From: Pseudomonadota bacterium
Lineage (GTDB): Bacteria > Pseudomonadota > Alphaproteobacteria > Acetobacterales > Acetobacteraceae
Direction: 5' to 3'
DNA length: 10,755 nt
NCBI GenBank assembly: GCA_023424475.1
Contig: JAFADX010000192.1
Span: 1 to 10,755 of the forward strand
The first letter of the stretch is position 1. The number at the start of each line of letters is the position of its first letter. Shown piece by piece: positions 1 to 6,202 of this stretch. Below the pieces are notes generated by a model. That model did not search any database. It saw nothing but the letters and a program-made list of their open reading frames with translations, and was not told where the DNA came from. The translations under genes and the position numbers were made by a program.

Positions 1-923
1 GCCATGCGGCGCACGCCCAGCGCCAGGGTCACCGAGAGCACCGCCGGGAGCCCCTCCGGGATCGCCGACACCGCGAGGCTGACGACGACGAGGACCGCAT
101 CCGCCACCGCCATCCCGTGCCGCAGCAGCGCGACCGCGAAGACCACCGCCGCCAGCCCCAGCACGAGGCCGGTGAGCAGCCGCGCGAGGTCGCGCATCTG
201 GCGCAGCAGCGGCGTCTCGGCCACGTCGAGCCCCGCCAGCATCGCGCCGACGCGCCCGATCTCGGTCGCGGCGCCGGTGGCGACGACGACGCCGCGCCCC
301 TGCCCCGCCGCGACGATGGTGCCGGCGAAGGTCATCGACCTGCGTTCGGCGAGCGGCGTGCCGGCCGGCAGCGGCGCGACGGCCTTGGTCGCCGGGACGG
401 ATTCCCCCGTCAGCGCCGCCTCCTCCACGCGCAGCGCCGATGCCTCGAGCAGGCGGAGATCGGCGGGCACCCGGTCCCCGGCTTCAAGCAGGACGACGTC
501 GCCAGGCACCAGCGCCTCGGCCGGCACGGTCCGGCGCTCGCCGTCGCGCAGCACCGTCGCGTGCGGGGCGAGCAGGCCGCCGATCGCCTCCAGCGCCCGT
601 TCCGCACGCCCTTCCTGGAGCAACCCGATCCCCGCGTTGATCACCACGACGGCCAGGATCACCAGCGTGTCGGCCCATTCCCCGAGCAGCGCGGTCAGCC
701 CGGCGGCCAGCAGCAGGACGCGGATCAGCAGGTCGTCGAACTGCCGCAGCACCCGCGCCGCGAGGCCCGGGCGCGGCGGCGCGGGCATGGCGTTCGGCCC
801 ATGGCGGGCGAGGCGGTCATCCGCTTCGGCCCGATCCAGCCCTCCGGCTCCGGCGTCGAGGCCCGCCAGAGCGGCGTCCGGCGTCAGGGCGTGCCAGGGC
901 GGCGCCGCCTTCTCCGTCCCCAT
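1..923 (-). CDS. P-type cation-transporting ATPase (P2A/PacL-like), N-terminal part, cut by window edge
   Basis: ATP-driven inner-membrane cation pump. Only the first 307 codons are in the window. They contain the cation-ATPase N-terminal domain (about 8-75, with RLARHGPN), TM1-TM2 (about 64-103), the actuator domain with the dephosphorylation loop TGES at 172-175, and TM3-TM4 with the ion-site motif AIPEGLP (287-293) followed by ALGVRRMA. PEGL together with this tail is typical of type II (Ca2+/Mn2+ or H+-like) pumps rather than the CPC-type heavy-metal pumps. The phosphorylation site DKTGT and the ATP-binding domain would lie beyond the left edge. The ATG at 923 follows a GAGG that overlaps the upstream gene's TGA, 10 bp away, so the two are probably co-transcribed and translationally coupled. 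Substrate (Ca2+, Mn2+ or other) cannot be decided from this part. Confidence 0.93.
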   Translation of the reverse strand, partial: MGTEKAAPPWHALTPDAALAGLDAGAGGLDRAEADDRLARHGPNAMPAPPRPGLAARVLRQFDDLLIRVLLLAAGLTALLGEWADTLVILAVVVINAGIGLLQEGRAERALEAIGGLLAPHATVLRDGERRTVPAEALVPGDVVLLEAGDRVPADLRLLEASALRVEEAALTGESVPATKAVAPLPAGTPLAERRSMTFAGTIVAAGQGRGVVVATGAATEIGRVGAMLAGLDVAETPLLRQMRDLARLLTGLVLGLAAVVFAVALLRHGMAVADAVLVVVSLAVSAIPEGLPAVLSVTLALGVRRM

Positions 924-933
924 GGCCACTGCC

Positions 934-1686
934 TCAGCCCGCCGCCACCCTCGCGACCAGCGCAGCCGCCGCCGCAACGCCGCCCACCATCAGCCGCCGC
1001 AGGGCGCCGGCAAGGGGCGGCTGCCCCTCTCCCCGCGCCTTGAACCAGCCAAGGCCGAGCAGGCCCGCAGCGGAGAGCAGCACCGAGGCGCCCAGCGCCC
1101 TGCCGCCGCCGGGCATCGCCGCGAAGGGCAGCACCGGCACGAGGCCCGCCACGACCGCGGCGGCCCCCGAGACGAGCGCGGCCCGGGCGGCGCGGACCGG
1201 CTCGGGCTCCTTCAGGTCGAGTTCGAAGCGCATCATGAAGTCGACCCAGCGCCGGGTGTCGGCGCAGATCGAATCGACGGCGAGGCGCAGGGCGTCCCCG
1301 CGCACGCCATAGCGATGCAGGATCGCCGCCACTTCCCAACGCTCGCGATCCTCGTACTCGACCGTCTCCTCCTCCTCACGGCGGCGCTCGGCGGCGTAGT
1401 GCCCGGCCTCCGCGCGTGCGGCGAGATAGCGGCCGAAGCCGAGCGCGATCCCGCCGGCCACGGCGGCGGCGACGCCGGCCGGCGCCACCGCCGGGGCCGC
1501 CAGGCCCGAGAGCACCGCGACGACGGCGAAGGGCACGACTATCCCTTCCGCGGCGCCGTCGAGCAGGGTGCGCAGCGGCTCGCGCCCGGCGACGTGCTTC
1601 TCCTCGTGCGGCGGCCCGGGGGGCATGGGCCAGAGACCGTCGCGGTTCAGCGCCTCTGGCGGGGGGGCTGGGGCATTGCTGTCCAT
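934..1686 (-). CDS. VIT1/CCC1-family membrane protein (putative iron/manganese transporter), divergent
   Basis: A 250-aa integral membrane protein with the VIT/CCC1 layout: TM1 (about 43-62) beginning LLDGAAEGIVVPF with the conserved early Asp at D43; TM2 (about 70-90); a cytoplasmic Glu/Arg-rich stretch (99-118, REEEETVEYEDRE) in the place of the family's metal-binding domain; then three hydrophobic segments (about 167-190, 196-213, 228-248). Family members move Fe2+/Mn2+ out of the cytosol. The usual TM2 motif (Ser/Met...GEY) reads ALGFGRYLAARAE, so the Glu is Arg and the Met is lost; transport activity or substrate may differ. It lies 10 bp ahead of the P-type ATPase, suggesting shared metal homeostasis (inference). 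The ATG at 1686 was chosen because the hydrophobic family region follows; no good ribosome site is visible, and an in-frame ATG at 1755 would add 23 Arg/Ala-rich residues next to the repeat. Confidence 0.8.
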   Translation of the reverse strand: MDSNAPAPPPEALNRDGLWPMPPGPPHEEKHVAGREPLRTLLDGAAEGIVVPFAVVAVLSGLAAPAVAPAGVAAAVAGGIALGFGRYLAARAEAGHYAAERRREEEETVEYEDRERWEVAAILHRYGVRGDALRLAVDSICADTRRWVDFMMRFELDLKEPEPVRAARAALVSGAAAVVAGLVPVLPFAAMPGGGRALGASVLLSAAGLLGLGWFKARGEGQPPLAGALRRLMVGGVAAAAALVARVAAG

Positions 1687-1758
1687 GGCTCGGCAGGCTA
1701 GCGCATCGGCGCCGCCGCGACTGCGTCGCAACGCGGCCGCGCGGCTTGAAGGCATGGT

Positions 1759-1786
1759 GAACGGCTCTAGCACTACTTTGGCGGAA
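1759..1786. repeat. Left inverted repeat of IS701-derived element plus flanking half-palindrome
   Basis: These 28 bases match the reverse complement of 2225-2252 at 27 positions. The outer 12 bases (GAACGGCTCTAG, 1759-1770) are probably target DNA ending in the duplicated CTAG. The inner part (CACTACTTTGGC...) is the element's own terminus. Confidence 0.85.
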
Positions 1787-2240
1787 AGGGCTTGAGGTGG
1801 AAGCCGAGGCTGCGACTGGAGTGCGGACATCGGCCGTGGGATAGCCGAACAAGTGCTGCTGGATGGTTCGGCGGACGGCAGGGAGGCTGGGCTCAGGCGG
1901 TGGTCCTGGCGTGTGTTTTCCCCCCTTTCGCCGCCATGAGCCTCGGCGTCTGCAGGAAAGCGCAGGCGAGCATCGTCATCAGCGCGTGGCGATGCAGCCC
2001 TGCCCAGGAACGCCCCTCGAAGTGATCGAGGCCGAGTTCTTCCTTGAGTTGCTGGTGGGCCTGTTCGCAGAGCCTGACGAGAAAGGGCGCGAGCCAATGC
2101 TCCAGTTCGGCTTGCCAGCCCGTGCCAACCGCCTCTTTCACCATGATCGGCTCCCCAAAGCCGACCCCTCATGCATCACGCAACGCAGGCCAAGGGAATC
2201 CCAAACCGATTAGCCCAGCACATCTTCTGCCAAAGTAGTG
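1771..2240. mobile_element. Non-autonomous, internally deleted IS701-family element (MITE-like, ~470 bp)
   Basis: The segment is bounded by near-perfect inverted ends (CACTACTTTGGC at 1771, GCCAAAGTAGTG ending at 2240) and by direct CTAG copies (1767-1770 and 2241-2244), which fit a 4-bp target duplication of the CTAG/YTAR type I recall for IS701 elements. Inside, on the minus strand, a short frame joins a transposase N-terminus (EHWLAPFLVRL) directly to its C-terminus (QQLKEELGLDHFEGRSW). A full IS701-family element would be roughly three times longer, so most of the catalytic DDE region is missing. Both ends remain, so it could still be mobilised in trans by a full-length relative. It separates the VIT/ATPase pair from mlaA. 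Confidence 0.82.
1893..2144 (-). pseudogene. IS701-family transposase remnant: N-terminus fused to C-terminus, frameshifted
   Basis: An 83-codon frame starts at an ATG with a GGGGAG ribosome site 6 nt upstream, as the parent transposase probably did. Residues 1-25 (to WLAPFLVRL) match the usual IS701 transposase start, which normally continues into a long catalytic region. Here it jumps in frame to the terminal part (EQAHQQLKEELGLDHFEGRSW, then LHRHALMTM and AFLQ), so the DDE catalytic region is absent. After KGGK the frame ends early at a TGA. One fewer G in the six-G run (C at 1920-1925 on the plus strand) would restore the family-like tail PGPPPEPSLPAVRRTIQQ (roughly 1850-1915). It cannot be an active transposase. 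The family assignment rests on recognised conserved segments, not on a search. Confidence 0.8.
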
Positions 2241-2252
2241 CTAGAGCCGTTC
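2225..2252. repeat. Right inverted repeat of IS701-derived element plus flanking half-palindrome
   Basis: Reverse-complement partner of 1759-1786 (27 of 28 positions). The element terminus ends at 2240. CTAGAGCCGTTC (2241-2252) is the other half of the presumed target palindrome. Confidence 0.85.
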
Positions 2253-2349
2253 CCGTTCGCCCTGGCTCACGGCAACGTCTCCAGCCCGTTGCTTTCTGCG
2301 AGCATCTTCACCCGTTCAGGTCATTCCACCTGATCGGGATCTGCTCTAG
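2241..2349. repeat. CTAG-bounded intergenic repeat-like segment with internal hairpin
   Basis: A 109-bp non-coding segment starts CTAGAGC (2241-2247) and ends with the inverted GCTCTAG (2343-2349). Near its right end, TCAGGT (2316-2321) and ACCTGA (2328-2333) can pair around a 6-nt loop. Segments of the type 'CACCTGATCGGGATCTGCTCTAG' resemble dispersed CTAG-ended palindromic intergenic repeats common in alphaproteobacteria; that family link is from memory. The last CTAG supplies the TAG stop of the mlaA-like gene. No T-run follows the hairpin on either strand, so it is not an obvious intrinsic terminator. Confidence 0.5.
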
Positions 2350-3002
2350 CCATCCGGGCAGGCCGCCATGCGGCGCTGGGACCAGGCGGCGCGGTGCAGC
2401 GCGTAGGGGTCGAGCGAGAAGGATTCGGCCTGCTCCATGTCGCGGCGGGCTTCGGCATAATCGGTGAAGCCGACGCCCGAGGCCCAGGCCGTCACGGTCT
2501 CGGAGCCCACGGCCTGCGACAGGACGAGGCCGGTCGCCAATTGCGCCGCCGCATCGCGCAGCGAGGACGGGCCGAGGACCGGAAGCACCAGGTAGGGGCC
2601 GCTCGGCACGCCCCAGCGGCAGGCGGCGTCGCCCAGGCTGAAGGGGTGCGGCGCGTGGCCGCGCTCGGCCGCCGCATCCCGCACGCCGCCATAGCCGAGC
2701 GTCAGGTTGATGCCGAAGCGAGTCACCGCATTGATCGCGACGTCCACCTCACCCGCGAGCAGCGCATTCATCGCCGTCAGCGGCTCCCCGAGGTTCGCAA
2801 GCGCCCGCGCGACCCCTGCGCGGACCGGCTGCGGCGTGTGGTCGACATAGAGCGCCGCGGTCGGCCCCAGCACGGTCCGGCGCAGGAACCCGTTGAAGCC
2901 ATGGACCTGACGGTTGACCTCCTCGAAGGGGTCGGGCGGTGCATCCGCGCGCGCAGGAACGGCCATCAGCACCAGCAGCAGCGCGGCGATCCGCAGGGTC
3001 AT
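2346..3002 (-). CDS. mlaA: MlaA/VacJ-family outer-membrane lipid-asymmetry protein, without lipobox
   Basis: MlaA removes misplaced phospholipid from the outer leaflet of the outer membrane and passes it to MlaC and the MlaFEDB importer. The 218-aa product has the family hallmarks: DPFEEVNRQVHGFN (24-37), PVRAGVARALANLGEP (59-74), AINAVTRFGINLTLGYGG (89-106) and GPYLVLPVLGPSSLRDA (135-151). The N-terminus is a signal peptide (1-19, ending VPARA before DAPPDP) that looks like a signal peptidase I site. There is no Cys near it, whereas the classical protein is a lipoprotein. The ATG at 3002 has GAGG 6 nt upstream; an ATG at 3032 would add ten Arg/Ser-rich residues and has no well-spaced site. 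The other mla genes are not in the window. It sits 55 bp downstream of the GMC oxidoreductase on the same strand. Confidence 0.9.
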   Translation of the reverse strand: MTLRIAALLLVLMAVPARADAPPDPFEEVNRQVHGFNGFLRRTVLGPTAALYVDHTPQPVRAGVARALANLGEPLTAMNALLAGEVDVAINAVTRFGINLTLGYGGVRDAAAERGHAPHPFSLGDAACRWGVPSGPYLVLPVLGPSSLRDAAAQLATGLVLSQAVGSETVTAWASGVGFTDYAEARRDMEQAESFSLDPYALHRAAWSQRRMAACPDG

Positions 3003-3057
3003 GGGCGACCTCGACCGGGATGGGCGGGACATCCTGCCCGATCAGGGCGGGCCTGCG

Positions 3058-4662
3058 TCAACCGCGCATGTCCTCCGCGATCAGGTCCGCTGCCTTCTCC
3101 GCGACGCTCAGCACCGTCGCATTGATGTTGCAGACCGGGATGTCGGGGAAGACCGAGGCATCCGCCACCCGCAGCCCCGCGATGCCGCGGAACCGCAGCC
3201 GCGCATCGAGCGGCGCCGCCGCATCCCCGCCCATCCGCACGGTGCAGGAGGGATGATAGACCGTGCCGCCGGTCGCCCTGGCGACCGCGAGCAGCCCCTC
3301 GTCGCTCCCGATCTCGGGGCCGGGACGGACCTCGTGGGCGACGACGCCGCGCAGCGGTTCCGCCGCCATCCAGCGGCGCGCGAGGCGCAGGCCGCGCACC
3401 ACGCAGGCTTCGTCGGCGCGTGCGGTCAGGAAGCGCGGGTTGATCGCCGGCGCATCCCCGGCCCGGGGCGATTTCAGCGTGACCGCGCCCCGGCTTTGCG
3501 GCCGGCATTGCCAGACGCCCAGGGTGAAGCCCGGCTCCGTCTCCGGCACGCCGATGCGCCCGTCCTGCCAGGAGATCGGTCCGCCGTTGATCTGGATATC
3601 CGGCGCCTCGAGCCCTGCTTCGGTCCGCGCGAAGAGCGACATCATCCCCGGCGACCAGGTCAGCACGCCCTTGCCCGTGGTCATCCAGCGCAGCACCTCG
3701 AGGCCCAGCCGCGGCCAGACGATGCGGCGGTTGGCCGACCAGCGGTGATCGGTCAGGCGAAAGGTCAGCCGGACGATGTAGTGGTCCTGCAGGTTCCGCC
3801 CGACCCCCGGCGCGTCCATCAGCGGCGCGATGCCGTGCTGGACGAGGTCCTCTGCCGGGCCGATGCCCGACAACAGCAGCAGGTGCGGCGAGCCGATCGC
3901 GCCCGCCGCCAGCACCACGCCGAAGCGCGCGCGGATCAGCCGTTCCTCGCCGCCGCGGCGGATCAGCACGCCGGCGGCCCGGCCCTCCTCCACCACGATG
4001 CGCTGGGCGATCGATTCGTCGATCACCGTCAGGTTCGGTCGCGACAGGGCCGGCACCAGGTAGGCACGCGCCGCCGAGATCCGCCGCTGTCCGCGCCGCG
4101 TCTGCTGGAAGGTCGCGAAGCCCTCCCGCCGCGGCCCGTTCATGTCGGCGTTCACCGGCAGGCCGATCGCCTCCGCCGCCGCGGCGAAGCGGTCGAGCAG
4201 CCCGGGGCGCTCGGCCAGGTGCTCGACCGGCTGCGGTCCCCGGGTGCCGCGGCCTTCGCCGCCGCCGGCGAAGGATTCGTGGCGCATGAAGTAGGGGAGC
4301 AGATCCTCCCACCCCCAGCCCGTGCAGCCCTTCTGCGCCCAGAGATCGTAGTCGGACGGGTCGCCGCGCACATGGCCGAGCCCGTTGATCGACGACGACC
4401 CGCCCCAGACGCGGCCGCGCGGGTAGTCGAGCGCACGGCTGCCCGTGGCCGCGTCCGGCTCGGTGCGAAAGCCCCAGGTCAGCTTCGGATGGTTCAGGAT
4501 GCGCGCATAGCCGGCGGGGATGTGGATGTAGGGGTGGCGGTCCCTGCCGCCGGCCTCGATGACCGCGACGGTCGCGCGCCCGTCCGCGGAGAGGCGGTTG
4601 GCGAGCACGCAGCCCGCGCTGCCCGCGCCGACGATCACGTGGTCGAAGGTGTCAGTCGTCAT
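3058..4662 (-). CDS. GMC-family FAD-dependent oxidoreductase (choline dehydrogenase-like)
   Basis: Cytoplasmic flavoenzyme that oxidises an alcohol; the true substrate cannot be read from the sequence. Its 534 aa is normal for bacterial choline/alcohol dehydrogenases. Visible features: dinucleotide-binding VGAGSAGCVLANRL (11-24) with acidic E36 for the FAD ribose; GMC signature 1, PRGRVWGGSSSING (81-94); signature 2, GAIGSPHLLLLSGIGP (254-269); GVGRNLQDH (286-294); and the catalytic pair at H470 (YHPSCTVRMG) and N514 (CNINA), where most relatives read GNTNAPT. The start ATG at 4662 lies inside the LysR gene's last codons (11-bp overlap) with GGAGAGG about 11 nt upstream, so the pair is probably co-translated and the regulator may control this gene. 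BetA is possible, but no betaine genes are nearby, so no symbol is given. Confidence 0.93.
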   Translation of the reverse strand: MTTDTFDHVIVGAGSAGCVLANRLSADGRATVAVIEAGGRDRHPYIHIPAGYARILNHPKLTWGFRTEPDAATGSRALDYPRGRVWGGSSSINGLGHVRGDPSDYDLWAQKGCTGWGWEDLLPYFMRHESFAGGGEGRGTRGPQPVEHLAERPGLLDRFAAAAEAIGLPVNADMNGPRREGFATFQQTRRGQRRISAARAYLVPALSRPNLTVIDESIAQRIVVEEGRAAGVLIRRGGEERLIRARFGVVLAAGAIGSPHLLLLSGIGPAEDLVQHGIAPLMDAPGVGRNLQDHYIVRLTFRLTDHRWSANRRIVWPRLGLEVLRWMTTGKGVLTWSPGMMSLFARTEAGLEAPDIQINGGPISWQDGRIGVPETEPGFTLGVWQCRPQSRGAVTLKSPRAGDAPAINPRFLTARADEACVVRGLRLARRWMAAEPLRGVVAHEVRPGPEIGSDEGLLAVARATGGTVYHPSCTVRMGGDAAAPLDARLRFRGIAGLRVADASVFPDIPVCNINATVLSVAEKAADLIAEDMRG

Positions 4663-5602
4663 CGCCGCGGGGGGCCTCTCCTTCCTCGACTGCTGGCACT
4701 TCGCGCGCGACCGCGAGGATCAGCCGCCGCAGCCAGGCATGTCCGGAATCGCTCTCGAAGCGCCGGTGGAAGATCATCGACAGGCGCGTGTGGCGGATCT
4801 CGACCGGGCTTTCGCGCACGACGAGGCCATGCGCCTCGCCCAGCCGCAGCGCGAGCCGCGCCGAAAGCGTCATCACCATGTCGGTGCAGGCGAGGATGTC
4901 CGGCACCGCCGAAAGATGCGCGACCACGGCGCCGAGCCGGCGCCGCCTGCCCTGCGCCGCGAGGGCGACGTCGAGGGCGCCGTCGCGCGAGCCGTTCGGC
5001 GAATGCAGGAGGTGCGGGAAGCCGATCAGCCGGTCCACCGTCAGCACGCCCGTCGCCAGCGGGTGACCCTGGCGCATGAGCGTCATGAAGCCTTCCGGCA
5101 GCAGGCGGGTCCGGGTGAAGATCGCCGGCGGCTCGGGCAGCACGCCGACGGCGAGTTCGGCCGCCCCGCCTTCCAGCAGGCCCTGCCAATTGGTCCGGTC
5201 CGCATGACGGAAGGCGAGCAGGCTGTCCGGCGCCTCCTGCGCGATGCGTTCGAGCAGCCGTGGCGCCAGCACCGCCTCGGCGTATTCGCTGAAGGCGATG
5301 GGGAAGACGCGGTCCGAGGTCCCGGGGTCGAAGGGCGCATGGATCGCGAGCGTGTCGCGCAGCCGGTCGAGCACCTCGGCAACCGGCCCGGCGAGCGCGA
5401 GGGCGAGTTCGGTCGGTTCCACCCCGCCCGGGCGGCGCAGGAACAATTCATCGTTCAGGGCCGCGCGCAGCCGCGCCAGGGCGTTGGAGACCGCGGGCTG
5501 CGACAGGTTCAGCCGCTGGGCCGCGCGCGTGACGTGACGCTCGCGCGCCACCGCGTCGAAGACCCGCAGCAGGTTCAGGTCGAGGGTCGCGAGGTCCGCC
5601 AT
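4652..5602 (-). CDS. LysR-type transcriptional regulator
   Basis: A 316-aa DNA-binding regulator. The N-terminal winged HTH spans about 7-66: LDLNLLRVFDAVARERHVTRAAQRLNLSQPAVSNALARLR, then DELFLRRPGGVEPTELA. The rest is a periplasmic-binding-protein-like effector domain (about 95-300), with FPIAFSEYAEAVLAPRLLERI early and PHLLHSPNG in the middle, as in NodD/SyrM-like LysR proteins. The tail is acidic (EEGEAPRGDDD). The gene is upstream of and overlaps the GMC oxidoreductase on the same strand, and is divergent from the doxX-like gene 106 bp away, so both are candidate targets. No clear ribosome site precedes the ATG at 5602; it was chosen because it places the HTH at the usual distance from the N-terminus. 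Confidence 0.94.
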   Translation of the reverse strand: MADLATLDLNLLRVFDAVARERHVTRAAQRLNLSQPAVSNALARLRAALNDELFLRRPGGVEPTELALALAGPVAEVLDRLRDTLAIHAPFDPGTSDRVFPIAFSEYAEAVLAPRLLERIAQEAPDSLLAFRHADRTNWQGLLEGGAAELAVGVLPEPPAIFTRTRLLPEGFMTLMRQGHPLATGVLTVDRLIGFPHLLHSPNGSRDGALDVALAAQGRRRRLGAVVAHLSAVPDILACTDMVMTLSARLALRLGEAHGLVVRESPVEIRHTRLSMIFHRRFESDSGHAWLRRLILAVAREVPAVEEGEAPRGDDD

Positions 5603-5619
5603 TCGTGCCGGTGATGATG

Positions 5620-5638
5620 AACGTTCGGAACCCGCGTT
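5620..5638. promoter_or_regulatory. Candidate LysR-type operator dyad in the lysR/doxX divergent region
   Basis: AACG (5620-5623) and CGTT (5635-5638) are inverted and separated by 11 nt, the spacing of LysR-family boxes, and lie 18 bp upstream of the regulator's start. A GTTC-G-GAAC dyad lies inside. A second dyad, TGCCGC-AC-GCGGCA (5650-5663), is nearer the doxX-like gene. The arms are short, and in this GC-rich DNA they could occur by chance. No convincing -35/-10 pair was found. Confidence 0.3.
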
Positions 5639-5708
5639 GGAAGATGGCGTGCCGCACGCGGCATGGTCCCGGCCGATAAAGGCCGCGGCGCCTTCACCTC
5701 AGGGACCC

Positions 5709-6146
5709 ATGACGATGATCGATACCCGGACCACCACACCCTATGCGGCCTTCCTGCTCCGCGTGAGCCTGGGGCTTCTGTTCCTTGCGCATGGCGCCGT
5801 GCTGAAGCTCGGCACCTTCGGCCTTTCAGGCACGATGGGCTATTTCGGCTCGCTCGGGTATCCGCCCTTCTTCGCCGTCCTCGTCATCGCCGCCGAGATC
5901 GGCGCGGGCATCGCGCTCATCCTCGGCGTCGGCGTGCGGATGGTGAGCCTGCTGGCGCTGCCGATCCTCATCGGCGCGACGCTGCAGCACATCCCCAACG
6001 GCTGGGTCTTCAGCGCCCGCGGCGGCGGCTGGGAATTCCCCGTCTTCTGGACGGTGCTGCTGCTGGTCCAGGCCGGCCTCGGCGCGGGAGCCTTCGCCTT
6101 CGACCTCGGCCGCCTCGGTGGCCGGCGGAGCGCCGCCGCGGCCTGA
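5709..6146 (+). CDS. DoxX-family inner-membrane protein
   Basis: A 145-aa four-helix membrane protein. TM1 (about 14-32) contains LLRVSLGLLFLAHGAVLKL, the DoxX-type first helix with Arg and a 'FLAHG' turn. It is followed by GTMGYFGSLGYPPFFAVLVIAAEIGAGIALILG with the conserved GYP...E pattern, a third helix (about 78-94) with LPILIGATLQHIPNGW, and a fourth (about 107-127). DoxX-like proteins take part in quinone-linked or oxidative-stress functions, but the biochemical role of this branch is not established. The ATG at 5709 is preceded by CAGGGA. An ATG two codons downstream is possible; an in-frame ATG at 5637 would add a non-membrane extension reaching into the regulatory region. The divergent LysR gene makes it a possible regulated target. 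Confidence 0.88.
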   Translation: MTMIDTRTTTPYAAFLLRVSLGLLFLAHGAVLKLGTFGLSGTMGYFGSLGYPPFFAVLVIAAEIGAGIALILGVGVRMVSLLALPILIGATLQHIPNGWVFSARGGGWEFPVFWTVLLLVQAGLGAGAFAFDLGRLGGRRSAAAA

Positions 6147-6170
6147 ACGTACCCGCACCGCACGCGGACC

Positions 6171-6194
6171 GGCGGGGGCGCCACCTCCCCCGCC
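6171..6194. terminator. Candidate bidirectional terminator hairpin between convergent genes
   Basis: A perfect 8-bp stem GGCGGGGG / CCCCCGCC surrounds an 8-nt loop in the 56-bp gap between the ends of the doxX-like and SYLF genes. On the plus strand it is followed by the pyrimidine-rich TTCTCCGTTC, not a clean T-run, so termination is likely but not certain. Confidence 0.55.
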
Positions 6195-6202
6195 TTCTCC
6201 GT

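Noticed and set aside
4..1701. Long plus-strand open frame (565 codons) opposite the ATPase and VIT genes
   Set aside because: It is a mirror of GC-rich minus-strand genes; its protein is Ser/Arg/Ala-rich with no family features, while the opposite strand carries TGES, PEGLP and VIT motifs.
1687..2172. 5' extension of the VIT-like frame through the IS remnant (up to 412 codons in total)
   Set aside because: The extra N-terminus is translated from the IS and its inverted repeat in the wrong frame; family homology begins only after the ATG at 1686.
3003..3057. GCCC-TGATC-GGGC hairpin in the GMC/mlaA gap as a terminator
   Set aside because: Only a 4-bp stem with no T-run; too weak to support.
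2914..5079. Very long plus-strand open frame (721 codons) opposite the GMC and LysR genes
   Set aside because: Antisense shadow: Arg/Ala/Gly-rich, no recognisable domain, and it overlaps two genes with complete sets of conserved motifs.
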